Shown in pieces: positions 1 to 7,117 of a DNA stretch of 13,075 bases. The stretch is from Actinomycetota bacterium (GTDB lineage: Bacteria; Actinomycetota; Actinomycetes; Actinomycetales; Microbacteriaceae). The translations under genes and the position numbers were made by a program. The stretch is taken from the NCBI GenBank assembly GCA_009703445.1, contig WLGA01000017.1, positions 1 through 13,075 on the forward strand, in the 5' to 3' direction. The notes beneath the pieces are model-generated. The model saw nothing but the letters and a program-made list of their open reading frames with translations. It did not search any database and had not been told where the DNA came from. Positions within the stretch are counted from its first letter, which is position 1. Each line of letters begins with the position of its first letter.

Positions 1-311
1 CCGCGGAAGGTGTTGAACTGCAGGGGAGTCATGGTCTCAAGAATGTCGAGCTGACCGACACAGGTCTTCATGATGGTTCGAACGCGACCAAGAATCGCCA
101 GAGCTCGGTGAGTTTCGCCCTTGACCAGCACCTTCTGCAGTTCGGCAATCTCGTGCAGCATCTGCTTGAACCAAAGTTCATAGGTCTGGTGAATGATGAT
201 GAACAACATCTCGTCGTGCTCACCATCAGATTCTGGCTGTTGCAGTTCGAGCAGTTCATCGACCTTCAAATACGAGATGTAGGTGATGGCCTTCTTATCG
301 GTCTCGCCCAT
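1..311 (-). CDS. kynA: Tryptophan 2,3-dioxygenase, N-terminal part (cut by window edge)
   Basis: This haem enzyme opens the indole ring of L-tryptophan with O2 to give N-formylkynurenine, the first step of the kynurenine pathway. It acts in the cytoplasm as a tetramer. I translated 103 codons from the ATG at 311. They contain the family signature FIIIHQTYELWFKQMLHE (residues 37-54) and LETMTPLQFNTFR (91-103). Phe37, His41 and Arg103 have the same spacing as the substrate-binding Phe51, His55 and Arg117 of the Xanthomonas enzyme, so the visible half of the active site is intact. The haem-ligand histidine lies further on, outside the window. The ATG shares one base with the kynU stop (TAATG), and no good ribosome binding site precedes it, so translational coupling to kynU is likely. 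The call is firm although the gene is incomplete. Confidence 0.95.
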   Translation of the reverse strand, partial: MGETDKKAITYISYLKVDELLELQQPESDGEHDEMLFIIIHQTYELWFKQMLHEIAELQKVLVKGETHRALAILGRVRTIMKTCVGQLDILETMTPLQFNTFR

Positions 312-1609
312 TAGGTGACGCGGCTTCCGTTGTCTTCGACCTCAAGATACTTCTTTGAGGCAACAAGGTCGCGCATGCGAGCAAGCCCATCCCAGATTTC
401 GACATAGCTGGTTGGCAGTGGTGCCATCGCCAGGCGAATCGAGTCGGGGGTGCGGTAGTCAGGAACCACGTTGGCAAACTTGCGCATGCCGGCCGCAATC
501 TTCTTTGCATCGGGGTGGCCAACGGTGATGTGACCTCCGCGGCGGTGAGCCTCACGCGGGGTCATCAGAGTGAACCCCAGCGGGGCCAACCAGGCATCAA
601 ACAAATCAAGGATGAGCTGGCTTCCGGCCGCAGCCTTAGCGCTGATGGCGGCCATACCGGCTTCTTCGATCATTGCGTACGCGGCCTGCATCACTCGGAT
701 TCCGATGATCGACGGGCTCGCTATTTGGAAGCGACGGATGCCTTCGGCAACCTCGAAGAATGGGCCCATTTCGAACTGCTTGTCGTTGGCAAACCAACCC
801 TGGATGGTAGGCATAACCTCTGGCTGGATTCGCTTGGCAACATAGAGCCAGGCTGGTGAGCCGGGGCCGGAGTTTCCATACTTATAGGTGCAACCAATGG
901 CCAGGTCAACGCCCCACTCGTCGAAACGAAGGTCGATGGCGCCGGCGGCGTGCGACGCATCCCAGACCACTAGGCCACCGTGTGAACGCACGAGATCGGT
1001 GATCGCTTTGATGTCTGGTCGGCTACCCGAACGGTAGTGAATTGCCTGCAAAGTCACCAGGGCAACATCGTCATTTAGGTGCGGTGCAAGAGCTTCTGGA
1101 GAAATCAATTCGCAATCCGATTCGACCTCAACCGAACCAGGGCCACCGCTGCCATCGTTGTTCAGCGTTACAAGGTTTAGCCCGAAGTCTTTGGCGATGC
1201 CGGCCAGGATGTAGCGGTCAGTCGGAAAGTTTGATGCATCGATGATGACGGTTTTGCGACCAGGGCGAGCCTTGATAGCGGCCAGACACATCTGGTAGAA
1301 GTTCACCGAGGTGGTGTCTTGAACTAGGGTTTGCCCCTCGGCTGCACCGAGAACTGCGCGACCAAGTAGGTTGCCGGCGGCCTGCGACTCGTCAATCCAG
1401 TGGGCCCAACCGTCGACAAGTTCGCGACCCCACTCATTGGTGAGGAAGTCGTTGACTCCACTGATCGCCGCCAAAGGCAGGCGACCGAGCGAGTTGCCGT
1501 CTAGGTAGCACAGCTCTGGGTCACTGATCTGAAACTGACCCTTGTACTTGGCTAAAGGGTCGCCAGCATCCAGGGCTTCGGCATATGAGCGTTCGGTTGG
1601 TAGAGCCAT
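311..1609 (-). CDS. kynU: Kynureninase (PLP-dependent)
   Basis: This PLP enzyme cleaves L-kynurenine to anthranilate and L-alanine. The 432-residue protein has the usual family length. Visible motifs are YLDGNSLG (about 35-42), SNFPTDRY (126-133, near the PLP phosphate and ring), WDASHAAGA (216-224, with the Asp that pairs with the PLP ring nitrogen) and YKYGNSGPG (242-250), in which Lys243 should form the Schiff base. Better-known kynureninases often read YKYLNGGPG here, so this is a mild variant. A GTG nine bases upstream (1618) would also be in frame, but I prefer the ATG at 1609 because GAAAGG at 1623-1618 sits 8 bases before it. It is the first gene of a kynU-kynA pair and overlaps kynA by one base. 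No formamidase gene is visible, so N-formylkynurenine must be hydrolysed by an enzyme encoded elsewhere or just beyond the left edge. Confidence 0.95.
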   Translation of the reverse strand: MALPTERSYAEALDAGDPLAKYKGQFQISDPELCYLDGNSLGRLPLAAISGVNDFLTNEWGRELVDGWAHWIDESQAAGNLLGRAVLGAAEGQTLVQDTTSVNFYQMCLAAIKARPGRKTVIIDASNFPTDRYILAGIAKDFGLNLVTLNNDGSGGPGSVEVESDCELISPEALAPHLNDDVALVTLQAIHYRSGSRPDIKAITDLVRSHGGLVVWDASHAAGAIDLRFDEWGVDLAIGCTYKYGNSGPGSPAWLYVAKRIQPEVMPTIQGWFANDKQFEMGPFFEVAEGIRRFQIASPSIIGIRVMQAAYAMIEEAGMAAISAKAAAGSQLILDLFDAWLAPLGFTLMTPREAHRRGGHITVGHPDAKKIAAGMRKFANVVPDYRTPDSIRLAMAPLPTSYVEIWDGLARMRDLVASKKYLEVEDNGSRVT

Positions 1610-1617
1610 CGGGCACA

Positions 1618-1623
1618 CCTTTC
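1618..1623 (-). promoter_or_regulatory. Ribosome binding site of kynU
   Basis: GAAAGG read on the minus strand lies 8 bases before the ATG at 1609. It decides for this ATG over the in-frame GTG at 1618, which lies inside the site itself. Confidence 0.7.
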
Positions 1624-1649
1624 AACATTGAAATTCTTTTCTAAGAATA
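1620..1649 (-). promoter_or_regulatory. Two adjacent dyads and possible -10 box before kynU (candidate operator)
   Basis: Two perfect inverted repeats lie next to each other: TTTCAA-CA-TTGAAA at 1620-1633 and ATTCTT-N4-AAGAAT at 1633-1648. The first overlaps the kynU ribosome binding site. The second overlaps a possible minus-strand -10 hexamer TATTCT at 1649-1644. I found no convincing -35 element. The placement suits a repressor or activator site for the kyn genes, but no regulator gene is nearby and short AT-rich dyads do occur by chance. Confidence 0.35.
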
Positions 1650-1690
1650 CAAGGATGAAGTGCAGCCAGAGCCCGACCATTGAACTGCCG

Positions 1691-3505
1691 CTAGACCAGT
1701 AGTTGCTGCTTGGCTAGCTTCTTGTATAGCGGCGTCGAAACAACAAGTTCGCTGTGGGTGCCAACACCGATTACCTTGCCGTGTTCAAGAACGATGATTT
1801 GATCGCTGTCGACCACGGTCGAAAGTCGGTGGGCAATCACCAGCAGGGTGCGGTTCTTGGCAACCGAGTCAATCGCGTCTCGCATTCGCTGTTCGTTCAA
1901 ACCATCCAGCGATGAGGTCGACTCATCGAGCAACAGAATTGGAGGGGCCGAGAGCAGTGCTCTAGCAATAGCCAGACGCTGACGCTCGCCGCCCGAGAGC
2001 ATGATGCCGTTCTCGCCAACTTCGGCATCGAGCCCGCGGCTATCGCGCTCCAAAACCTCGGTCAGGTTTACCTCGGCCAACACGGCAGTGAGTTGCTCAT
2101 CCGTGGCATCTGGTGAACCAATCATCAGGTTGGCCCGCAGTGAGCCCGCAAGCACCGGTGCGTCTTGCTCCACGTAACCAATCTGTGCTCGGAGCGAGTT
2201 TCGGCTGATCTCGGTAACTGGCTGACCGTCGAGCAGAATCCTGCCGGCAGATGGTTCATAGAAACGTTCGATCAGCGAGAAAATTGTTGATTTGCCTGAG
2301 CCCGAAGGGCCAACCAGGGCAACACGGGCACCGCGAGGAATCGCAAACGAAACCCCTTCGAGCACAACTCGGCTCTCCGGGTTCAGGTTTTCCTCGGTGG
2401 CCGGGGGAGCCGCATAACCGAATGACACATTTTCAAACTCGAGGGCGGTCTCGTTCAATGCCGATGTCTTGGCAGCATTTCGCGCCTCGGCTTCGGTCTC
2501 TTCGAGTGGCACATCCAAGATTTCCTGGATGCGGGCAAGCGCACCAAGGCCAGACTGAACCGAGCTATAGGCGCCGAATGCCTGGCCTAGTGGGCGAATC
2601 ATCTGGAACATCAACAGGATGAAGGTGATCAGGCTCGCCACCGAGGTGGTGCCGGTCGCGACTCGATAACCGCCGACGCCGAGAACGACGATGAATGCGC
2701 CGTTCATGGCTAATCCGGCAATCGGAGTAATCATCGCGTTGATTCGAGCGATTTTGACGCCCTGTGTGAAAGCTTCACCGGCATCCTTGGCGATTGCATC
2801 GCTCTCGCGCTTCTCGGCGCGGGCGGCACGGATGGTGCGAACAGCAGACAGCGCGCGGTCAACCGCTGCTGACATGTCTCCGACTCGCTGCTGAGCCTTG
2901 GTGGTGGCCGATCTAACTTGGCGGGCGGTCACCGAAATGGAGGCGATGGCAATGACCACCATCAGCAGGGTCAAGCCGAGCAGCAGTGGGTCAATGAACG
3001 CCATCGCAACGAGTGAGCCGACGAAAACCAAAATGCCACCAACGGCATCAACTAATCCTTGGGTGAGCACGGCGCGCAACAGGGTGGTGTCCGAGCCAAC
3101 GCGTGAAACTAGGTCACCGGTGCGACGCAGGTCATACTCGTGGATCGGCAGCTTGAGCAGGCGATGGGCAAGCTTCTGGCGGGCAGAGAGGACCACGCCT
3201 TCGCCGGCCTTTGCCAAAACGTAGTACATGAAGCCACCAACAACAGCGCTGCCCAGGATGACTGCCACCAGTGCGGTGACCAAACCGGCTAGGTCGGCTC
3301 CCGACTGAACGGCGGTGATTACCTGACCGACAACCAGCGGCTGGGCGAGGCTGATTCCGGCGCCTAGAACTGAGAGTGCCATCGCTATCCAGAGTGCAGC
3401 CTTGTGCTCCATTAGATAGGGCACAAGCTGTGAGAACTTGGCCTTTGGCCCACTGTCTTTTGGTGACAAACCTCGACCGCGCCCGCGGCCACCCATCATG
3501 CTCAT
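1691..3505 (-). CDS. ABC exporter half-transporter (membrane domain fused to ATPase)
   Basis: The 604-residue protein has the layout of a type IV ABC exporter of the MsbA/LmrA/BmrA kind, which works as a dimer in the cytoplasmic membrane. Residues about 25-330 form the six-helix membrane domain, and 355-604 form the ATPase domain with Walker A GPSGSGKST (399-407), Q-loop Gln447, signature LSGGE (503-507), Walker B ILLLDE (523-528) and switch His559. All catalytic residues are present, so it should be an active pump. The N-terminus is short and rich in Gly and Arg. The substrate cannot be read from sequence; lipids, peptides or drugs are all possible. The ATG follows the methyltransferase stop after 7 bases (TAAAAAGAACATG), so the two are probably one transcript. 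Further in-frame ATGs follow at once, so the exact start is slightly uncertain. A 72-81 base gap separates it from kynU. Confidence 0.9.
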   Translation of the reverse strand: MSMMGGRGRGRGLSPKDSGPKAKFSQLVPYLMEHKAALWIAMALSVLGAGISLAQPLVVGQVITAVQSGADLAGLVTALVAVILGSAVVGGFMYYVLAKAGEGVVLSARQKLAHRLLKLPIHEYDLRRTGDLVSRVGSDTTLLRAVLTQGLVDAVGGILVFVGSLVAMAFIDPLLLGLTLLMVVIAIASISVTARQVRSATTKAQQRVGDMSAAVDRALSAVRTIRAARAEKRESDAIAKDAGEAFTQGVKIARINAMITPIAGLAMNGAFIVVLGVGGYRVATGTTSVASLITFILLMFQMIRPLGQAFGAYSSVQSGLGALARIQEILDVPLEETEAEARNAAKTSALNETALEFENVSFGYAAPPATEENLNPESRVVLEGVSFAIPRGARVALVGPSGSGKSTIFSLIERFYEPSAGRILLDGQPVTEISRNSLRAQIGYVEQDAPVLAGSLRANLMIGSPDATDEQLTAVLAEVNLTEVLERDSRGLDAEVGENGIMLSGGERQRLAIARALLSAPPILLLDESTSSLDGLNEQRMRDAIDSVAKNRTLLVIAHRLSTVVDSDQIIVLEHGKVIGVGTHSELVVSTPLYKKLAKQQLLV

Positions 3506-3512
3506 GTTCTTT

Positions 3513-4388
3513 TTAACTCGGTTCTTCTAGGTGAGGATTCCCGAAAATCGCCTCGTTCAACAGGTAGTTGATCTCCGGAAGCGCGAGCGCTTCGGTGTAG
3601 GCGGTGTTTTTCGAGAACCTATTGAAATCTACGCTCTTTAAAGCTGCCAATGCCTGTGGGTGCAAAACTCTCAGGAACATCACGGTCGAATTTGGTTTGC
3701 GATCGAACTCGGTTCGGACCTTGCCGCAACCGAACCCGAAAATCGTCAATGCCACGTCTGCTTCAGCTGGGTCGCACTTCTTGATCAAACCCATATCTTG
3801 AACCTTGACCAGGTTGCGCGGTTCGTCGCGGCGCTGCCAAATCTGGAAGCAGGTGCTCAAACTCGTTCGCTTGGATAGGCGCTCGCCGGATTCATCGACA
3901 TAGTCAACCAGGATGTCGTGATCGGCGACCAGGTGAAATCTGCGGTCTAGTCGATTGATTACCGACCACTTTCGCCAAGATCTTGGAACGATGAAGCATA
4001 TGAATTCGCTGTGATCGGCTGCCTTATTGAAAAAGGGAATGCTCAGCGAGTTGTTTCGACCGAATGGCGGGTTTGAAATGGTGATGGCATTCCGGGCGGT
4101 GAGCTTCTTGCCAAGAAAGTCAGCCTTTTTGACCATCGCGTGCTTTGGTTCGATATCGAATGACAAAAAGTTGGTCACGCCGCGCTTCTGAGCCGCTTGG
4201 ATGAACGCCCCGGTGCCACCAGCAGGCTCGATCACCGTGCGATTGGCAAGGTCTGGAACCAGGGTTTCGACCTCGGCCATGAGCCTTTCGGCGAGATCGG
4301 CCGGGGTGTAATACTGCTCTTTTCCGGTCACTCTGGTGTTGCCAAGCATCACGCGAGGAATCGCCGAAGACTGCTTGGTTGAGGGCAT
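3513..4388 (-). CDS. Adenine-N6-type DNA methyltransferase, no visible target domain
   Basis: The 291-residue protein has the SAM-dependent N6-methyltransferase motifs in the order X-I-IV. KEQYYTP (23-29) resembles motif X. IEPAGGTGAF (53-62) is the SAM-binding motif I, FDIEP (77-81) the acidic motif II, and SNPPFG (105-110) the catalytic (N/D)PP(Y/F) motif IV. This order fits the gamma class of DNA N6-adenine methylases. The C-terminal half (about 170-291) has no target recognition domain that I know, and no restriction enzyme gene is adjacent, so it may be an orphan methylase. Methylation of RNA or protein is a possible alternative because NPPF is shared by some of those enzymes. The ATG at 4388 has no clear Shine-Dalgarno sequence; a TAGCCT hexamer 6 bases upstream suggests a leaderless start. 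It is probably cotranscribed with the ABC exporter. Confidence 0.8.
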   Translation of the reverse strand: MPSTKQSSAIPRVMLGNTRVTGKEQYYTPADLAERLMAEVETLVPDLANRTVIEPAGGTGAFIQAAQKRGVTNFLSFDIEPKHAMVKKADFLGKKLTARNAITISNPPFGRNNSLSIPFFNKAADHSEFICFIVPRSWRKWSVINRLDRRFHLVADHDILVDYVDESGERLSKRTSLSTCFQIWQRRDEPRNLVKVQDMGLIKKCDPAEADVALTIFGFGCGKVRTEFDRKPNSTVMFLRVLHPQALAALKSVDFNRFSKNTAYTEALALPEINYLLNEAIFGNPHLEEPS

Positions 4389-4414
4389 TTCTTAAGGCTA
4401 GTAGATTGGCGACT
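4389..4414. promoter_or_regulatory. 26-base divergent promoter region with two back-to-back -10 boxes
   Basis: Only 26 bases separate the ATG of the methyltransferase (4388, minus) from the ATG of the ABC ATPase (4415, plus). TAGATT at 4402-4407 (plus) ends 7 bases before its ATG, and TAGCCT at 4400-4395 (minus) ends 6 bases before its ATG. Both fit the actinobacterial TANNNT -10 pattern, and the spacing puts transcription starts at or next to the start codons. Neither gene has a Shine-Dalgarno sequence here. This is inference from spacing; -35 elements would have to lie inside the opposite coding region. Confidence 0.5.
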
Positions 4415-5356
4415 ATGACTTCACAAGAAGACCAAACTCACATGATTATTGCCCGTGGTCTGACTAAGACCTATGGCGAATTTACGGCCGTTGACGGCAT
4501 CGATTTCGAGGTTCGAAAGGGCGAGGCTTTCGGGCTACTCGGCCCAAATGGCGCGGGTAAGTCGACCACCATGAAAATGATTGCTTCAGTGTCGAAGCGA
4601 ACCGGTGGCGAACTAACCATCCTTGGTTTGGACCCAAATAAGCGCGGCCCCGAGATTCGCGCTCACCTCGGTGTTGTGCCGCAGCAAGACAACCTTGACC
4701 GCGAACTCAAGGTTCACGAGAACCTCTATGTCTACGGTCGTTTCTTTGGCCTGGGCCGCAAGTTTCTGAAGGCCAAGGTCGAGGAACTGCTTGAATTCGC
4801 TCAGCTAACCGAGAAGCGCAACGCAAAGGCAGAGGAACTGTCTGGTGGAATGAAGCGCCGACTAACCATTGCTCGTGGCTTGGTAAACGAGCCTGAAATC
4901 CTCATGCTCGATGAGCCGACCACCGGGCTCGACCCGCAGGCACGTCACATTCTTTGGGACCGCCTTTTCCGCTTGAAGGAGCAGGGCGTGACGCTGGTCA
5001 TCACCACCCACTACATGGATGAGGCCGAGCAGCTTTGCGACCGTCTGATTGTCATGGATAAGGGCAAGATCATGGCCGAGGGCAGCCCGGCTGATCTGAT
5101 CAAGCGCTATGCCAGTAAAGAAGTTCTCGAGGTTCGTTTCGGCTCGAGCAAGAATGTTGAAATCGCCGAGCAGATCTCTCACCTGGGTGAGCGACTCGAG
5201 GTGCTGCCCGACCGCATCCTGGTCTATTCGGAGAATGGCGAAGCCGACCTCCAAGAGATCTTGAAGCTGGGTCTCGAACCGGTGACATCTCTTGTTCGAC
5301 GCAGCTCGCTCGAGGATGTCTTCTTGCGTCTGACCGGAAGAACTCTGGTCGAGTAA
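4415..5356 (+). CDS. ABC-2 exporter ATPase subunit (NodI/DrrA-like)
   Basis: This 313-residue cytoplasmic ATPase should power the two ABC-2 permeases encoded directly downstream. It has Walker A GPNGAGKST (43-51), Q-loop VVPQQDNLD (88-95), signature LSGGM (142-146), Walker B ILMLDEPTTGLD (162-173) and switch His199. The C-terminal extension (about 235-313) is typical of the NodI/DrrA/CcmA-like exporter ATPases, and the overall likeness is closest to NodI. An in-frame TTG at 4379 would extend it into the methyltransferase start. I prefer the ATG at 4415 because of the -10-like TAGATT 7 bases upstream; ATG 4442 is a shorter alternative. Its stop overlaps the next start as TAATG, so translation is coupled. 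The substrate is unknown: drugs, lipids, glycoconjugates and peptides are handled by related exporters. Confidence 0.9.
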   Translation: MTSQEDQTHMIIARGLTKTYGEFTAVDGIDFEVRKGEAFGLLGPNGAGKSTTMKMIASVSKRTGGELTILGLDPNKRGPEIRAHLGVVPQQDNLDRELKVHENLYVYGRFFGLGRKFLKAKVEELLEFAQLTEKRNAKAEELSGGMKRRLTIARGLVNEPEILMLDEPTTGLDPQARHILWDRLFRLKEQGVTLVITTHYMDEAEQLCDRLIVMDKGKIMAEGSPADLIKRYASKEVLEVRFGSSKNVEIAEQISHLGERLEVLPDRILVYSENGEADLQEILKLGLEPVTSLVRRSSLEDVFLRLTGRTLVE

Positions 5357-6222
5357 TGTCTTCAGCTACGCCAATTGAAAAGTCGGTCCATGCCTCTGAA
5401 TGGCAGGGCTCTCTGAAGATCGTCGACGTCGCTCGAGCGCGCAATCTTGCCTGGCTCCACGTTGCCGAAGCCAGAATTCGCAACATGTTGAAGTGGTGGA
5501 CATCGATTGCCGCCTTCAGCCTCGGTAATCCGGTGCTCTATTTGTTCTCGGTCGGCATCGGAATCGGCGCCTTGGTGGATGCGAACGGTGGTTCAACTCA
5601 ACTTGGTGGTGTCAACTATCTGACTTTCTTGGCCCCGGCACTTCTTGCCAGCGCAGCCATTCAATCGTTCCAAGAAGAGATGTCCTTCCCGATCATGGAG
5701 GGCTTCGAGTGGGACAAGAGCTTCTTCGCTATGAACTCGACCCCGATCAATGGGCGTGACATTGTCAATGGCCTGGTCGCCTCATCTTTCTTCAAAACCG
5801 CTATCACCGTCGGAATCTATGAAGCAGTATTGCTCGGCTTCGGAGCCATCGACCTGAATGTGGCTCTGCCGATGTTTCTTTCGGCTTTGTTTGCCGGTGT
5901 GGCTTTTGGTTCGGTCATGATGGCCGTCACCAGTTACATCAAGAACGACGATGGTTTCTTTGCGATCATCGGCCGATTCGTGATTGCTCCTATGATCATG
6001 TTTTCGGGCACCTATTACCCGCTCGAATCGATGCCGTTCTACCTCCAGTGGGTTGGCTGGATTTCCCCGCTCTGGCATGGAACCGACCTAGGTCGCGTGA
6101 TCAGCTATGGGTCGCCGCAGCAAGGTTGGATTGTGATTAGCCACTGGATTTATCTGGCCACCTGGTTGGTGGTCGGTTTGACTCTGGCCTACCGCCAGGT
6201 TTCAAAGAGGTTGGCAGCATGA
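5356..6222 (+). CDS. ABC-2 type permease, first subunit (NodJ-like)
   Basis: This 288-residue membrane protein has an N-terminal cytoplasmic stretch of about 48 residues followed by six predicted membrane segments near 50-73, 88-106, 140-165, 168-194, 200-220 and 258-278. The motif MFSGTYYPLESMP (215-227) before a short helix and PLWHGTDL (238-245) are typical of ABC-2 permeases of the NodJ/DrrB type. It shares one base with the ATPase stop (TAATG) and overlaps the next permease by ATGA. With the second permease it probably forms an asymmetric pair in the cytoplasmic membrane. Nothing in the sequence reveals the substrate. Confidence 0.88.
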   Translation: MSSATPIEKSVHASEWQGSLKIVDVARARNLAWLHVAEARIRNMLKWWTSIAAFSLGNPVLYLFSVGIGIGALVDANGGSTQLGGVNYLTFLAPALLASAAIQSFQEEMSFPIMEGFEWDKSFFAMNSTPINGRDIVNGLVASSFFKTAITVGIYEAVLLGFGAIDLNVALPMFLSALFAGVAFGSVMMAVTSYIKNDDGFFAIIGRFVIAPMIMFSGTYYPLESMPFYLQWVGWISPLWHGTDLGRVISYGSPQQGWIVISHWIYLATWLVVGLTLAYRQVSKRLAA

Positions 6223-7064
6223 GCATGATTGGGCTAGCCGCCGACAGCGCGGTATTGATTGCCGAAAGGCGTCACAACAAGCTCGGCCGAAGCGTCTATT
6301 CGGGCCGAAGTCGCGTCGCTCTCGAGCGCAACATCATGGCATTCCGCAGTTCCAACTGGATCATCGTGCTTTCCGGATTTGTCGAGCCAATCTTCTATTT
6401 GCTTGCTTTCGGGTTCGGCATCGGCAAGCTCATCGGTGGAGTAACCGACGGTGACGGCAACCCGGTCTCATACGCGGCCTTCATCGCACCAGCACTCTTG
6501 GCCACCTCCGCCATGAATGGCGCCATCTATGATTCGACTTGGAATGTGTTCTTCAAGATGCACTTTGCCAAGCTTTACGAGACCATGTTGGCTACCTCTC
6601 TAGGCCCCTTGGATGTGGCAATCGGCGAAATCGGCTGGGCGTTGCTTCGTGGTTTCGTCTACGCCCTCGGCTTCATGGCCGTGATGGCTCCGCTCGGCCT
6701 CATTCCTAGCTGGTGGGCGCTATTGGCAATACCTGGCGCGGTTTTGATCGCCTTTGGGTTTGCGTCTTTCGGCATGGCCATCACCTCGTATCTGAAGACT
6801 TTTCACCAGATGAACTGGATCAACTTCTTCATGCTGCCGATGTTCTTGTTCTCGGGAACCTTCTACCCGCTGGATATTTATCCAGGTTGGATTCAGGCCC
6901 TAATTCAGGCAATGCCGCTTTGGCATGCCATCGAACTCGAGCGAGCATTTATGCTGGGCAATCTCAGCTGGGGTCTGCTCGGCCACGTGATCTATTTTTT
7001 GGTCATGATTGTGGCGGGATTATTCTTCACGACTCGGCGTCTAACCGCTCTATTCATGAAGTAG
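6219..7064 (+). CDS. ABC-2 type permease, second subunit (NodJ-like)
   Basis: This 281-residue protein has an N-terminal cytoplasmic stretch of about 45 residues and six predicted membrane segments, roughly 47-72, 85-103, 133-158, 164-190, 198-214 and 250-271. MFLFSGTFYPLDIYP (208-222) and MPLWHAIELER (232-242) line up with the matching motifs of the first permease, so the two are distant paralogues. The ATG at 6219 overlaps the previous stop (ATGA). AGAGG at 6206-6210 lies 8 bases upstream and supports this start over the in-frame ATG at 6225. It completes a one-ATPase, two-permease exporter. The stop is followed by 53 bases before the protease gene, with no clear terminator, so some read-through into the protease is possible. 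Confidence 0.88.
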   Translation: MSMIGLAADSAVLIAERRHNKLGRSVYSGRSRVALERNIMAFRSSNWIIVLSGFVEPIFYLLAFGFGIGKLIGGVTDGDGNPVSYAAFIAPALLATSAMNGAIYDSTWNVFFKMHFAKLYETMLATSLGPLDVAIGEIGWALLRGFVYALGFMAVMAPLGLIPSWWALLAIPGAVLIAFGFASFGMAITSYLKTFHQMNWINFFMLPMFLFSGTFYPLDIYPGWIQALIQAMPLWHAIELERAFMLGNLSWGLLGHVIYFLVMIVAGLFFTTRRLTALFMK

Positions 7065-7084
7065 TTATTGTCCTACCCTTGGAT

Positions 7085-7099
7085 TAGTTTGAAAAACTA
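7085..7099. repeat. Short perfect dyad upstream of the protease gene
   Basis: TAGTTT-GAA-AAACTA is a perfect 6+6 inverted repeat with a 3-base spacer, in the 53-base gap between the exporter operon and the protease. It starts 33 bases before the GTG. It could be an operator for the protease or a weak hairpin; there is no T-tract, so it is not a convincing terminator. I see no canonical -35/-10 pair in this gap. Confidence 0.3.
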
Positions 7100-7105
7100 G
7101 CCATT

Positions 7106-7111
7106 AGGGGG
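7106..7111 (+). promoter_or_regulatory. Ribosome binding site of the protease gene
   Basis: AGGGGG lies 6 bases before the GTG at 7118. This fixes the GTG start, which also gives a complete signal peptide. Confidence 0.75.
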
Positions 7112-7117
7112 CTTTAG

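Noticed and set aside
108..314. Plus-strand open frame over kynA
   Set aside because: The minus-strand frame encodes an unmistakable tryptophan 2,3-dioxygenase, so the plus-strand frame is a shadow.
1610..1618. GTG start of kynU at 1618
   Set aside because: The GTG lies within the GAAAGG ribosome binding site that serves the ATG at 1609, and it would have no binding site of its own.
4379..4414. TTG start extending the ABC ATPase upstream
   Set aside because: It would overlap the divergent methyltransferase start, has no ribosome binding site, and the extra residues do not belong to the ATPase fold.
7065..7117. Terminator between the exporter operon and the protease
   Set aside because: The only dyad (7085-7099) is a 6 bp AT-rich stem without a following T-run.
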